Source of the DNA: Gammaproteobacteria bacterium | Lineage (GTDB): Bacteria; Pseudomonadota; Gammaproteobacteria; Chromatiales; Chromatiaceae | Reading direction: 5' to 3' | Assembly (NCBI GenBank): GCA_020445335.1 | Contig: JAGRGU010000067.1 | Location: 11,247-75,246, forward strand | DNA: 64,000 nt | In this document: positions 39,046-48,264 of the stretch, one piece after another | How positions within the stretch are numbered: position 1 is the stretch's first letter | Layout: each line of letters starts with the position of its first letter | Position numbers and translations under genes: made by a program | The notes under the pieces: model-generated | What the model was told of the DNA's origin: nothing | Database searches by the model: none | Seen by the model: only the letters and a program-made list of their open reading frames with translations

Positions 39046-40098
39046 TCAACCGTTTCCGACTGATTTGCTTAGGCTGTTCCGGATAGACATTATTTTTTCC
39101 AGTTTGTTGAAAAAGGCATCGACACAGTCCGGATCGAAATGCCTGCCTCGCTGTTCTCGCATATAGCTTAGCGTATTGTCGACCGACCACGCCTTTTTAT
39201 AAGGGCGGGTTGACAGGAGTGCGTCAAACACGTCGGCTACGGCGACAACCCTTGCTTCAATAGGCGTATTTTTCCCAGTCAGTCCGTTCGGGTAACCATG
39301 GCCATCGAATCTTTCGTGGTGACCGAGTGCGATCAGCGCGCCGGTTTTAAGAAAGCAGGAGGGGCTGTCGCGCAGAATCTCGTAGCCGATCAGGGTATGG
39401 ACCTGCATGCTGCTCCACTCCTGCCGGGTGAGTCTTCCGGGTTTCAACAGTATCTGGTCGGGTACGCCGATCTTGCCGATATCGTGCATCGGTGCGGCAT
39501 GGCGGATGACATTGCAGGTCTCTTTTTCCAGGCCCAGTTCGCTGGCGATGAGGAACGCGTATTCGGCCATTCGAACCACATGGTTACCCGTCTCCTCGTC
39601 ACGATATTCGCCCGCTTTGGCCAGTCTCAACAGCGTCTCTTTTTCACGTTCCTCGAGCTCGGAAGTCTTGGTATGAACCTCCTGTTCCAGCCAGCGCGCG
39701 CGATCCTTGATGATCTGCTGCTGTTGGCTGAGCTGCAACAGATTACGGCAACGTGCGCGACATTCATGATGATCGATGGGTTTGGAGAGAAAGTCCGTGG
39801 CGCGTGCCTCGAGTGCGCGGTAGCGGACCGACTTGTCGTCCACACAGGTGATGATCACGATTGGAACATCCATACAGGCCGGTATCTGGCGGACCCATTG
39901 GGTGAACTCGACGCCATCCATCACCGGCATCTTGTAGTCGGTGATGATCAGGTCGGTGCGGTTCTTCTTGGCCCAATCCAGCGCCCGAACCGGGTCGGAG
40001 AAGCTCTCTACGTGGATATCCCTATCAATTGATCGGATCAGCTCCTCAAGGATCATCCTGCTTATCGATTGATCATCGAGAATTAACACGGTGGACAT
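39046..40098 (-). CDS. rpfG: RpfG-type response regulator with HD-GYP phosphodiesterase domain
   Basis: Output of the DSF pathway: a cyclic-di-GMP phosphodiesterase activated by phosphotransfer from RpfC. The 350-residue protein has an N-terminal receiver with Asp8-Asp9 and phospho-acceptor Asp54 (IITDYKMPVMDG), a coiled linker (about 125-160), and an HD-GYP domain. The HD-GYP domain shows His205-Asp206 (MHDIGK), HHERFDGHGYP at 260-270 and VADVFDALLSTRPYKKAW. All catalytic signatures are intact. It is the first gene of the operon that continues into the RpfC paralogue and the Cfa-like gene. Confidence 0.95.
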   Translation of the reverse strand: MSTVLILDDQSISRMILEELIRSIDRDIHVESFSDPVRALDWAKKNRTDLIITDYKMPVMDGVEFTQWVRQIPACMDVPIVIITCVDDKSVRYRALEARATDFLSKPIDHHECRARCRNLLQLSQQQQIIKDRARWLEQEVHTKTSELEEREKETLLRLAKAGEYRDEETGNHVVRMAEYAFLIASELGLEKETCNVIRHAAPMHDIGKIGVPDQILLKPGRLTRQEWSSMQVHTLIGYEILRDSPSCFLKTGALIALGHHERFDGHGYPNGLTGKNTPIEARVVAVADVFDALLSTRPYKKAWSVDNTLSYMREQRGRHFDPDCVDAFFNKLEKIMSIRNSLSKSVGNG

Positions 40099-40646
40099 GC
40101 TTGGGTACCCGGTCAGTTGGTATTGGCCTGCGTCGGCGTTCCAAGCCGCCTGTGTTTGTTATATTGCGACGCTCAAGCCGAAAATAACTAAAGTCTTCCG
40201 AAGTCTAATTCATTCAAAAACAATTTGATAGCGCGTTTATATCCCAAATTGTGGAAGTTTGTGTGCTGTCGGGACCCGCGCACTACGGTCCGTCCAGGCG
40301 GGAATCGCACTTCGACCGCGACTTTTGTTCGTCAGAGCACGGCGGAAACGCGGATCCGCTTATCCGCTGGCGGATGACGGCGTGCGCTTTGAACAGGCCA
40401 TCCGTACCGACGGTGACTCTTCGTGTGGCCTGCTGTCGTAGGTTTGTGCTCGACTCCAGCACGGCGAAATTACATTAATGTCGTTATTGATAGAATTGAA
40501 ATTATTAGAATTACAAAATCTCAAATTCTGGAAGGGAGGACTCGGATGAAGGGTCTGCCAGAACAGTATTCAGCTGCAGTTTGAAGCCACAGGTTCGAAC
40601 CGATGGCGTACTCACGGTCCAGTCACCCTGATCTGCTATGCAGATC
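40099..40646. other. intergenic region upstream of rpfG
   Basis: 548 bases without a supported gene, between the rpfG start and the thrH stop. It has two AT-rich tracts (about 40180-40250 and 40475-40535) and should include the rpfG promoter. A 12-residue open frame on the plus strand (40546-40584) follows a very good ribosome site (GGGAGG, 40534-40539). Longer open frames here show no recognisable protein features. Confidence 0.4.
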
Positions 40647-41264
40647 TCAGGCGGGAAGATCGCGGTCGCTGGCTGCGAGGAACGCGGTACGGAAAGCCTG
40701 GTAGTCGTGAACGACCGGAAACTGCGGGAACTCATCGATGACGTTCTGCGGTGGACGGAAAAGAATGCCACGGTCTGCCTCGGCGAGCATACTGGTGTCA
40801 TTGTAGGAGTCTCCGGCCGCGATTACGCGAAAATTGAGGCTGTGGAGGGCACGTACCGATGCCCTTTTGGGATCTTTCTGGCGCAGTCGATAGTTCTGCA
40901 CCATGCCGTCGGCGTCCACTTCCAGTTTGTGGCAGAGCAGCGTTGGGTGGCCGAGTTGGCGCATCATTGGCGCAGCGAACTCGTAAAAGGTGTCCGAAAG
41001 GATCACTACCTGGAATCTTTCACGCAACCAGTCGAGGAACTCGCGTGCGCCTTCCAACGGGCCCATGCCATCGATCACCTCCTGTATGTCCGGCAGACCC
41101 AGCCGGTGCGCCCGCAGGATACGCAGCCGTTGTGTCATCAGCACGTCATAGTCCGGTATATCCCTGGTGGTCGCCTTCAACTCGTCGATGCCGGTGCGTT
41201 TGGCGAAATTGATCCAGATCTCGGGGATGAGCACCCCTTCCAGGTCAAGGCAGGCGATTTCCAA
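40647..41264 (-). CDS. thrH: ThrH: phosphoserine phosphatase / homoserine phosphotransferase
   Basis: HAD-superfamily enzyme that in Pseudomonas aeruginosa removes phosphate from phosphoserine and can pass it to homoserine. The 205-residue sequence follows ThrH very closely: HAD motif I CLDLEGVLIPEIW (Asp7, with Glu9 in place of the usual second Asp), the cap TTRDIPDYDVLM, motif II VILSDTFYEF, Lys in LRQKDPKR, and the metal motif AAGDSYNDTSML. It is a single gene on the minus strand behind the rpf region; no link with signalling is evident. Confidence 0.94.
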   Translation of the reverse strand: MEIACLDLEGVLIPEIWINFAKRTGIDELKATTRDIPDYDVLMTQRLRILRAHRLGLPDIQEVIDGMGPLEGAREFLDWLRERFQVVILSDTFYEFAAPMMRQLGHPTLLCHKLEVDADGMVQNYRLRQKDPKRASVRALHSLNFRVIAAGDSYNDTSMLAEADRGILFRPPQNVIDEFPQFPVVHDYQAFRTAFLAASDRDLPA

Positions 41265-41608
41265 CTGGACTCTCCTTCTTGGTCGACGTTGTACGTGGCG
41301 AAAAACAGCTGTTTGTCAACTCTGTTATCAGCACAAGAGTATCTGACTAACGCCAGAATGGCCGACGTATCCGTGGGGACGAATACGCATGAGTCAGTGG
41401 TGCGGTATGGTAACAGACTCCGTTGTTCGGGAAAGGGTTGCCTGCAGTACCCGTTTTCAGGAACCAGGGAGAGCCGATAATTCTATTGTCGCCCCAACGC
41501 GACAAAGCAGTCGCTTGATCAACAGCTTGGCATGCTGACTTTCTGAACCATATTCCGTGGAGATGAAAAACCCCGCCGAAGCGGGGTGTGTTTAGAGTCC
41601 AGGAAAGT
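41265..41608. other. intergenic region between thrH and the PEP-CTERM gene
   Basis: 344 bases. It contains the terminator of the PEP-CTERM gene (41566-41586), a small GCGAC-AAAGCA-GTCGC hairpin near 41500-41515, and presumably the thrH promoter. No supported coding region is seen. Confidence 0.4.
41566..41586 (-). terminator. rho-independent terminator of the PEP-CTERM gene
   Basis: On the minus strand: CCCCGC-TTCG-GCGGGG followed directly by TTTTT. It is a six-base GC stem with a stable UUCG-type tetraloop and T run, 23 bases after the stop at 41609. This is the clearest intrinsic terminator in the window. Confidence 0.85.
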
Positions 41609-42325
41609 TCATGCGCTTGACTTATTGCGATGCCGCCTGAAGCCGAGGCCGACCAGGCCAAGACTCATCAATGTCAGAGTGGCGGGCTCCGGTACTTCCA
41701 CCCAGATGCGGTACGCGAAATCCTGGTCCGTTATCGAACTCCAGGGTCCGTCGTGCGGTCCGGCCACAACGCTTGGTGCACCGCCTACGGAACGCATGGC
41801 GTCATACTGTTCGCTGCCGACCGTGGGACCGGCACCGAGCGCATCCGCCCAGTTCCAGGGGGTGGAGGAAGAGGCCGAAGCGTTGGCCACGCTGAACCAG
41901 TAGTCCTGCCCGCTGGTCAGTAGTACATCCATTGGCGACCAGTTGGCAGAGAAGAAAAATATCCCATCGCCATCGCTATCTACACCGGCGGCGGATACGA
42001 AATGCTGGGCGATGGCTGGCCAGGAAGGGGCACCGCTGGAGTCGCTATGGAACGTGATCTCCCAAAGGTCGCTTGCCGCTCCGGCGGTGACCGGTGCGGT
42101 GCCCCACCAGTCGACGCGCACCACGCGGCCGCTCACCGCGGGAGTGAAATCATCGGCGAGTACCGGACCGGTGGTACCGTGTATGGAGGCGTGCGTGGAG
42201 TCGACGCCGTTGCCCGGGCCACCCTCGGTCCACTCGTAGGCGATGATGGACGCCCTGACTACACCCGAAAACACCAACAATAGAGCGAGGAGCGTGCTTT
42301 GCCATTTTACTGATCCGGTCGTCAT
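41609..42325 (-). CDS. secreted PEP-CTERM protein
   Basis: A 238-residue exported protein. A signal peptide (STLLALLLVFSGVVRASI, about residues 10-27) is followed by a mature part rich in Ser, Gly, Ala and Trp with no recognised enzyme domain. The C-terminal sorting signal has VPEPATL, a hydrophobic helix MSLGLVGLGF and the basic end RRHRNKSS. Such proteins are anchored and processed by exosortase (EpsH/XrtA), which is not in this window, and usually accompany exopolysaccharide. ATG 42325 is preferred over an ATG four codons upstream because GGAGG lies five bases before it. A clear terminator follows. Confidence 0.88.
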   Translation of the reverse strand: MTTGSVKWQSTLLALLLVFSGVVRASIIAYEWTEGGPGNGVDSTHASIHGTTGPVLADDFTPAVSGRVVRVDWWGTAPVTAGAASDLWEITFHSDSSGAPSWPAIAQHFVSAAGVDSDGDGIFFFSANWSPMDVLLTSGQDYWFSVANASASSSTPWNWADALGAGPTVGSEQYDAMRSVGGAPSVVAGPHDGPWSSITDQDFAYRIWVEVPEPATLTLMSLGLVGLGFRRHRNKSSA

Positions 42326-42728
42326 ATCCACCTCCATACTTGTTTATAAATATGCAGTGAAAAACCCTGCATAAAATAAGCCTTATAATAAAAGTGTATA
42401 AAAAACAGTATCTAATGTTTTTAAACAGAGAGATCTTCTTTGGATTGTGTAAAAAATACTGACATAGGCTCCACCATGTTTATGCTTTCGAAGCTTCTGT
42501 CGGTAAGCTGCAGAGAGCGGAAAATGCACCTTTCCGGTTCAATGGAGAAATTGAGAAGGGAGTGATGCGCGGCAGGACCGACGAACCGGCATCCGGTCGG
42601 CGTCTGTGTACGGGTTGTGTGGGTGAAACAGCCTTCTCTGCACAGGTTCCGAGGATGGATCACCGGCAGAGCACGCGGAACATTGGGTTCCAGACAGACG
42701 TGTACGTCGGACTCGATGAGAAGGTAGT
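42326..42728. other. intergenic region between the PEP-CTERM gene and tRNA-Glu
   Basis: About 400 bases. The part next to the PEP-CTERM gene (42345-42425) is strongly AT-rich and probably holds its promoter; no sigma-54 type GG-N10-GC pair was found by eye. An 80-codon open frame on the minus strand (42421-42663) has no ribosome site or family features and is not called. Confidence 0.4.
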
Positions 42729-42804
42729 TGGTACTCCCTAGGGGAATCGAACCCCTGTTACCGGCGTGAGAGGCCAGCGTCCTAGACCGCTAGACGAAGG
42801 GAGC
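42729..42804 (-). tRNA. tRNA-Glu (anticodon CUC)
   Basis: 76 bases including an encoded CCA end. The cloverleaf closes well: acceptor stem GCTCCCT/AGGGAGT (with a terminal G-U), D-arm TCGTCTAGCGG, anticodon stem CTGGC/GCCGG with loop CTCTCAC (anticodon CTC), and T-arm CAGGGG-TTCGATT-CCCCT. The body is similar to bacterial tRNA-Glu. CTC rather than TTC means it reads GAG. A sigma-70 promoter lies just upstream. Confidence 0.95.
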
Positions 42805-42824
42805 GTCTCTTGGTGAGGAGGTGT

Positions 42825-42852
42825 ATTATACGCAAGCTCGCGCCGTCCTCAA
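42825..42852 (-). promoter_or_regulatory. sigma-70 promoter of tRNA-Glu
   Basis: On the minus strand TTGAGG (42852-42847) and a perfect TATAAT (42830-42825) are separated by 16 bases. Transcription would start about 14 bases before the tRNA 5' end at 42804, which fits a short 5' leader. Confidence 0.7.
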
Positions 42853-42892
42853 GAGGACAGGCGCTTTTTCTGCCGCTTGCCGGTAAATTCGA

Positions 42893-44236
42893 TTGCGTGC
42901 TGAAATCAGCGTTGGTCAGAGAAGGAAAAGAACGATCGCAACTCCCGAAATTATTCCCCGTACCGCGCACAACATCTCCCGCGCAAGCATCAGTGAAAAT
43001 GCGGTAAAAGTGCTCTACCGGCTAAGAGGTGCGGGCTATCAGGCCCATCTCGTCGGTGGAGGCGTACGCGATCTTCTGCTGGGACGGGAGCCCAAGGACT
43101 TTGACATTGCCACCGATGCCCGGCCCGAGCAGGTCAAGGCGGTATTTCGCAACTGTCGCTTGATCGGCCGCCGATTCCGTCTCGCGCATGTCCACTTCGG
43201 TCGCGAGATTATCGAGGTGGCCACCTTCCGTAGCATGCAGGATCTGGAGGCGGGTGGAGAGAGAGCGTTCGATAACGGGATGCTGCTCCGCGACAACGTC
43301 TACGGCACTATCGAGGAGGATGCGCTGCGGCGCGACTTCACTGTCAACGCGCTCTATTACAACATCGACGATTTTTCGGTGATCGACTACGCCGGTGGGC
43401 TGAAGGATCTGAGTGAGGGCGTGTTGCGCCTGCTGGGGGATCCCGAGATCCGTTTCCGAGAAGACCCGGTACGTATGCTGCGGGCGGTGCGGTTTGCGGC
43501 CAAACTCGGTTTCCGCCTGCACCCCTCCTGCGAAGCGCTGCTGGGACCCTCCGCCGCACTGCTCGAGAGTGTTCCGGCAGCGCGACTTTTCGATGAAGTC
43601 CTCAAACTGTTCATGGGTGGAACCGCGGTCCAGGCTTTCGAAAAGCTACGCCACTACAATCTTTTCGCACAACTTTTTCCGGGAACAGACGAGGCTCTCG
43701 CACACGAGGAGCACGACTTTCCGGTCACTTTCGTCGTCAAGGGATTGCACAACACTGACTTGCGGATCAGAGAGGGGAAGCCGGTGACCCCCGCGTTTTT
43801 GTTCGCGGTGCTGCTTTGGGAGCCGGTTCGCAAGCTCGCGGAGGAGGCAGTCGCCGCTGGAGAGCCCCCTTCATTGGCGATGCAGACCGCGGCTTCGGAG
43901 GTGCTCTCGCGCCAGATCCAGTGCACCTCCGTGCCGAAACGCTTCAGTCTGCCGATGCGCGAGATCTGGCAGTTGCAGCACCGATTCGACACCCGTGTCG
44001 GCAAACGGGTCAAACGCTTGCTGGCACATCCGCGTTTCCGCGCCGCCTACGACTTTTTGCTGCTTCGGGCCGAAGCCGGGGAGGCGGATCCCGATTCGGC
44101 CAGATGGTGGAGCGAAATCCAGGACGCTGATGCGGAGGCGCAAAGCGATCTGTTGCAGCGCGAGGGGGGGAACAGTGGCCGTCGGCGACGACGCCGGCGG
44201 CGTCGATCTTCGGCGCCGGAGCGTTCTGAGGGTTGA
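42893..44236 (+). CDS. pcnB: poly(A) polymerase I
   Basis: Adds A tails to RNA 3' ends and marks them for decay. The 447-residue protein has the class II nucleotidyltransferase core: LVGGGVRDLLLGREPKDFDIAT with the catalytic acidic pair (near residues 68-70), then FRNCRLIGRRFRLAHVHFG, DALRRDFTVNALYY and REDPVRMLRAVRFAAKLGF. The tail after about residue 425 is very arginine-rich, typical of PcnB RNA-binding ends. The only upstream start is TTG 42893, with no good ribosome site, so the first 20 residues are uncertain. It is followed directly by folK, as in many gammaproteobacteria. Confidence 0.94.
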   Translation: MRAEISVGQRRKRTIATPEIIPRTAHNISRASISENAVKVLYRLRGAGYQAHLVGGGVRDLLLGREPKDFDIATDARPEQVKAVFRNCRLIGRRFRLAHVHFGREIIEVATFRSMQDLEAGGERAFDNGMLLRDNVYGTIEEDALRRDFTVNALYYNIDDFSVIDYAGGLKDLSEGVLRLLGDPEIRFREDPVRMLRAVRFAAKLGFRLHPSCEALLGPSAALLESVPAARLFDEVLKLFMGGTAVQAFEKLRHYNLFAQLFPGTDEALAHEEHDFPVTFVVKGLHNTDLRIREGKPVTPAFLFAVLLWEPVRKLAEEAVAAGEPPSLAMQTAASEVLSRQIQCTSVPKRFSLPMREIWQLQHRFDTRVGKRVKRLLAHPRFRAAYDFLLLRAEAGEADPDSARWWSEIQDADAEAQSDLLQREGGNSGRRRRRRRRRSSAPERSEG

Positions 44237-44745
44237 TGGCCGTTTCCTCGGGCGATTGGAGCAAGGTCTTTCTGGGGTTGGGCAGTAATCTGCAGTCACC
44301 CCGCGATCAGATTCTGCGGGCTTTTCGGGCGTTGCAACAGCTTCCCGAAAGCCGTGACGCGGTCTGTTCCCCATTCTATGCATCGCTGCCGATGGGTCCG
44401 GCCGACCAACCCAACTACATCAACGCTGCGGTGCGGCTCTTGACCCGGCTGCCGGCAGAACGTCTGCTTGGCGAGATCCAGAGTATCGAGAATGCGCAGG
44501 GGCGGGTGCGCGGCCGCCGTTGGGGCGCAAGGACCCTGGATATCGATCTACTGCTCTACGGGCAGGAGATTATCGACAGGCCGGAACTGCAGGTGCCGCA
44601 CCCAGGTATACCGAACAGACTGTTCGTTTTGCGCCCGCTGCTCGACCTGGAGCCTCTGCTCTCCATCCCGCAGTTCGGCCTCGCGTCGCTGCTCGCCGAG
44701 CGGCTGGAGGCAGCGGGCGCCGATCCTCCCGTAGCTGTTCCGTAA
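44236..44745 (+). CDS. folK: 2-amino-4-hydroxy-6-hydroxymethyldihydropteridine pyrophosphokinase
   Basis: Transfers pyrophosphate from ATP to hydroxymethyl-dihydropterin in folate synthesis. The 169-residue HPPK shows [16 protein letters not shown] at the start, [20 protein letters not shown] and the metal-binding [16 protein letters not shown] block near residues 90-105. The ATG shares one base with the pcnB stop; a TTG one codon upstream is an alternative. The gene order pcnB-folK-panB-panC is the standard cofactor cluster. Confidence 0.95.
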   Translation: MAVSSGDWSKVFLGLGSNLQSPRDQILRAFRALQQLPESRDAVCSPFYASLPMGPADQPNYINAAVRLLTRLPAERLLGEIQSIENAQGRVRGRRWGARTLDIDLLLYGQEIIDRPELQVPHPGIPNRLFVLRPLLDLEPLLSIPQFGLASLLAERLEAAGADPPVAVP

Positions 44746-44836
44746 GGCGGCCAACAGTGTATATTTCAGCGCACCGGCGGATATTTTCCGCTGGCTTCCG
44801 TTGTCGATCGTCACCGAATCAGGAGTAGACACCGTT

Positions 44837-45634
44837 ATGTCGCAGACGACCACCACCACATTGCTGCAGAAGAAGCAGCAGGGCGAGAAGATCACCATGC
44901 TGACCAGCTACGACGCCAGCATGACGAAAGTGCTTGAGCGGGCGGGTATCGACACCATACTGGTTGGCGATTCTCTCGGCATGGTGATTCAGGGGCAGCG
45001 CAGCACGCTGCCGGTCGAGATCGACGAGATGATCTACCATACCCGCTGCGTGGCACGCGGACTCGGCAGCGCGCTGCTGATCGCGGATATGCCTTTCATG
45101 AGCTACAACTCGCCGGATCAGGCGCTGCATAACGCGGCGCGGCTGATGAAGGAGGGCGGCGCGCACATGGTCAAACTGGAGGGCGGCGCCATGCAGCTTG
45201 ACACCGTGCACCATCTCAACGACTACAGCATTCCGGTTTGCGCGCATCTCGGCCTGACGCCGCAGTCGGTGCACAAGCTGGGTGGCTACCGGGTGCAGGG
45301 AAAGGATGAGGAGTCGGCGCGAGTGATCAAGGAGGATGCCATGGCGCTGGAGTCGGCGGGGGCGCAGATACTGGTACTCGAGTGCGTGCCTTCCGCACTG
45401 GCCGCCGAAATCAGTCGGGTGCTGCGCATACCTGTAATCGGTATCGGTGCCGGCGTCGATTGCGATGGCCAGGTGCTGGTGGTCTACGACATGCTGGGTA
45501 TCACTTCCGGACACAAACCCCGTTTCGTAAAGGATTTCATGGCCCAGGCCGGCTCGGTCGAGGGCGCGGTGGCGGCCTATATCGAGGAGGTCAGAGCAGG
45601 TCGATTTCCCACCGAGGAGCACAGCTTCAAATGA
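44837..45634 (+). CDS. panB: 3-methyl-2-oxobutanoate hydroxymethyltransferase
   Basis: First committed step toward pantothenate: adds a hydroxymethyl group from methylene-THF to alpha-ketoisovalerate. The 265-residue TIM-barrel protein contains [32 protein letters not shown] (metal-binding Asp), [23 protein letters not shown] and [24 protein letters not shown] 44837 was chosen over an upstream in-frame ATG at 44801 because AGGAG lies upstream and family members begin here. The stop overlaps the panC start as ATGA. Confidence 0.96.
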   Translation: MSQTTTTTLLQKKQQGEKITMLTSYDASMTKVLERAGIDTILVGDSLGMVIQGQRSTLPVEIDEMIYHTRCVARGLGSALLIADMPFMSYNSPDQALHNAARLMKEGGAHMVKLEGGAMQLDTVHHLNDYSIPVCAHLGLTPQSVHKLGGYRVQGKDEESARVIKEDAMALESAGAQILVLECVPSALAAEISRVLRIPVIGIGAGVDCDGQVLVVYDMLGITSGHKPRFVKDFMAQAGSVEGAVAAYIEEVRAGRFPTEEHSFK

Positions 45635-46479
45635 TCACCGAGGCGACCATCGAGGGCTTGCGTGCACAGGTTGCGGACTGGCGTGCGGAGGGCAGGCGGG
45701 TTGCGCTGGTACCGACCATGGGCAATCTGCACGCCGGCCACGTGCAGCTGGTAAAACAGGCGCGTACGGTCGCGGATCGCGTGGTGGTTTCAATTTTTGT
45801 CAATCCGATGCAGTTCGGCGAGGGTGAGGATTTCGACAGCTATCCCCGTACCATGGAGGCGGACGGCGAAAAGCTGGCAGCCGAGGGTACCGATCTGCTG
45901 TTCGCACCCGGTGTCGCCGAGGTCTACAGGCGGCCACAGGCTGAGCAGACGGTGGTGGAGGTTCCCGGACTCTCGGCGATACTCTGCGGTGCTTCGCGCC
46001 CCGGACACTTTGCCGGCGTCGCAACCGTGGTGTGCAAGCTCTTCAACATGGTACAGCCGGATGTCGCACTGTTCGGCGAGAAGGATTTTCAGCAGCTGAT
46101 GGTGATTCGTCGTATGGCGGAGGATCTCGAGATTCCAGTGGAGATCATCGGCGTGGCGACAGTGCGCGAGGCAGATGGTCTGGCGATGAGCTCCCGCAAC
46201 GGCTACCTCGATGCGGATGAACGCTTGCGCGCGCCGGCCGTCTATCGCTCGTTGCAAGAGACATCCGAGCGCATTCGCGACGGAGCAGGCGACCTGGGGC
46301 AGCTGGAAGCGCGCGCCAGGCAGCAGCTCGAGGCGGCCGGATTGAGGCCGGACTATTTTCATATCCGCCGGGCGAGCGATCTGCAACCGCCAACCGACCA
46401 GGACAGGGAACTGGTTATCCTGGTGGCCGCATATCTGGGTGGTGCGCGCCTGATAGACAATCTGACACTGACCCGCTGA
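45631..46479 (+). CDS. panC: pantothenate synthetase
   Basis: Condenses pantoate and beta-alanine with ATP. The 282-residue protein has the nucleotidyltransferase signature [15 protein letters not shown] (HxGH near residue 34-37), [21 protein letters not shown]-type block, [30 protein letters not shown] and the KMSKS-like MSSRNGYL. The start is fixed by the four-base overlap with panB. panD is not present here. Confidence 0.96.
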   Translation: MITEATIEGLRAQVADWRAEGRRVALVPTMGNLHAGHVQLVKQARTVADRVVVSIFVNPMQFGEGEDFDSYPRTMEADGEKLAAEGTDLLFAPGVAEVYRRPQAEQTVVEVPGLSAILCGASRPGHFAGVATVVCKLFNMVQPDVALFGEKDFQQLMVIRRMAEDLEIPVEIIGVATVREADGLAMSSRNGYLDADERLRAPAVYRSLQETSERIRDGAGDLGQLEARARQQLEAAGLRPDYFHIRRASDLQPPTDQDRELVILVAAYLGGARLIDNLTLTR

Positions 46480-46491
46480 TCCACTGACACC

Positions 46492-48264
46492 ATGAAATTC
46501 TCGCCGGCACTGCGCAGGCTCTTCTGCCTGCTGATTCTGCTTTCGCTTCCTATCGCTCCGTTCGCTCAGGAGAGCTCCGCCGAGCAGAGTGCGCCGACCG
46601 CCGCGCCGCTGACGGAAAAAGCGCCGGTACCATCGGCGCTGGCCTCTCCTCGAGCTACCATGGCCAGCTTTCTGCACGCGATGAATGACATCAAGCGGGG
46701 CGATCCGGAACGAATCGGGGATGCGTTATCCACGCTCGATCTCTCCGCGATCAACACCATCGTGCGGCGGGAACGCGGAGAAGATCTGGCCTGGACGCTG
46801 CTCGAGGTGCTGGATCGTACCCGCATCATCGTGCTGGAGGAGATTCCCGAAACCACCGAAGGCAACCCCTACGTGGTGGCGGACTACTTCATCGGCAAGG
46901 TGAGCATCTCGCGCGTTGCCGACGGCCGTTGGCTCTTCGACCGTGAAACGGTCGCCAAACTGCCGCAGATCCTGGACAAACTTGCCAAACAGCGTCGTCT
47001 GAAGGGGGGCGAGCAGGACGAGGTCCATCTGCCGCTGCATATCCGTATGCGGGAGGCGATTCCGGAGCGCCTGAAGCGGCGCGTGCTGCTGTTGGAGAAC
47101 TGGCAATGGGTCGGACTGTTCCTGTTGACGCTGGCCGGTGTGGTGGCCGACAAACTGCTCTCGCTGCTGCTGCGTTCGCTGATCCGGCAGTGGCAGCGCC
47201 GCACCAGGCACAGCGAATACCGTAACCTGTCCGACCAGATACTGAGACCACTCGGCCTGATGGCGATGGCGGTGATCTGGTGGTTCGGCATCAATCTGCT
47301 GGGGCTGCCGGAGAACGCGCTGTTGATCCTGCTGGTGGCAGTCAAGTTTCTTGCCAGCATCTCGGGAGTCTGGGCCGCCTATCGACTGGTGGATCTGATC
47401 GGAGTGCGGCTCATCAAGTACGCCGCGCAGACAGAGAACAAGCTGGACGACGCGCTGATGCCGCTGATTCCGAGGGTGCTGAAGGTCTTCATCACCGTCA
47501 TCGGCGTGGTTTTCATCGCCGACAATCTCAATATGGATGTCTCCAGCCTGCTGGCGGGTCTCGGGCTGGGCGGTCTGGCGTTCGCGTTGGCCGCCAAAGA
47601 TATGGTGCAGAACCTGTTCGGCTCGGTGACGGTACTGCTGGATCGTACCTTCACCGTGGGTGACTGGGTGATCGTCGGCGATGTCGAGGGAAGCGTCGAG
47701 CAGATAGGTTTCCGCAGCACTCGCATCCGTACCTTCTACAACTCGGTGGTGACAGTACCGAACTCCAAATTCATAACCGCGGAAGTCGATAATATGGGGG
47801 AACGGCGCTATCGGCGCCTCTCCTGCAAGCTGTCGCTCACCTACGATACCCCGCCGGAGAAGATCGAGGCGTTCTGCGAGGGGGTGCGCGAACTGATCCG
47901 GCTGCACCCCTACATGCGCAAGGACTACTATCAGGTCTATCTGAACGAATTCGCCGCGTCGTCGCTGGAGGTTCTGCTCTACGTCTTCTGGTCGACGCCG
48001 GAGTGGAATACCGAACTGCGCGAGCGGCACCGGTTTCTGCTCGACATCCTGCGTCTGGCCAAACGTCTCGGCGTCGAATTCGCCTTCCCCACGCAGACAC
48101 TCTATATGCGATCCGAGTCCGGCACGGACGAATCGGGGGTGAAGAGGGCGTTCACCGCCGCCGATGCCGAGGCGCAGGGGAGGGATCTGGCGCGCGGGAT
48201 CGTCGACGAACACCTGGGTCTCGGGGTGAAGCCCCCACCGGTGGTCTTCCCGCGTGTCGACTAG
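46492..48264 (+). CDS. MscS-family mechanosensitive channel, large form
   Basis: A 590-residue small-conductance-type channel. It has a signal peptide (about residues 1-25, ending at FAQES), a periplasmic domain of about 170 residues and several membrane helices (first near 205-225, others at 250-330). The pore helix with LLAGLGLGGLAFALAAKDMVQ starts at residue 354, followed by the beta domain with LLDRTFTVGDWV and VPNSKF, and a cytoplasmic alpha-beta vestibule. The long N-terminus separates it from E. coli MscS (286 residues) and is more like the YbdG/YnaI or plant-type groups. It lies 12 bases behind panC and converges on glgA. Confidence 0.88.
   Translation: MKFSPALRRLFCLLILLSLPIAPFAQESSAEQSAPTAAPLTEKAPVPSALASPRATMASFLHAMNDIKRGDPERIGDALSTLDLSAINTIVRRERGEDLAWTLLEVLDRTRIIVLEEIPETTEGNPYVVADYFIGKVSISRVADGRWLFDRETVAKLPQILDKLAKQRRLKGGEQDEVHLPLHIRMREAIPERLKRRVLLLENWQWVGLFLLTLAGVVADKLLSLLLRSLIRQWQRRTRHSEYRNLSDQILRPLGLMAMAVIWWFGINLLGLPENALLILLVAVKFLASISGVWAAYRLVDLIGVRLIKYAAQTENKLDDALMPLIPRVLKVFITVIGVVFIADNLNMDVSSLLAGLGLGGLAFALAAKDMVQNLFGSVTVLLDRTFTVGDWVIVGDVEGSVEQIGFRSTRIRTFYNSVVTVPNSKFITAEVDNMGERRYRRLSCKLSLTYDTPPEKIEAFCEGVRELIRLHPYMRKDYYQVYLNEFAASSLEVLLYVFWSTPEWNTELRERHRFLLDILRLAKRLGVEFAFPTQTLYMRSESGTDESGVKRAFTAADAEAQGRDLARGIVDEHLGLGVKPPPVVFPRVD

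Noticed and set aside
41347-41661. 104-codon open frame overlapping the terminator downstream of the PEP-CTERM gene
   Set aside because: It runs through the terminator hairpin and into the PEP-CTERM gene in another frame; no coding evidence.
42326-42425. Sigma-54 promoter expected before PEP-CTERM genes
   Set aside because: No GG-N10-GC pair with proper flanks was found by eye upstream of either sorted-protein gene.
42421-42663. 80-codon open frame between the PEP-CTERM gene and tRNA-Glu
   Set aside because: No ribosome site, no domain, unusual composition; treated as non-coding.
46726-48213. 495-codon open frame antisense to the MscS-type channel
   Set aside because: Same cause: low-complexity His/Gln-rich translation, no start signals, opposite to a well-supported gene.
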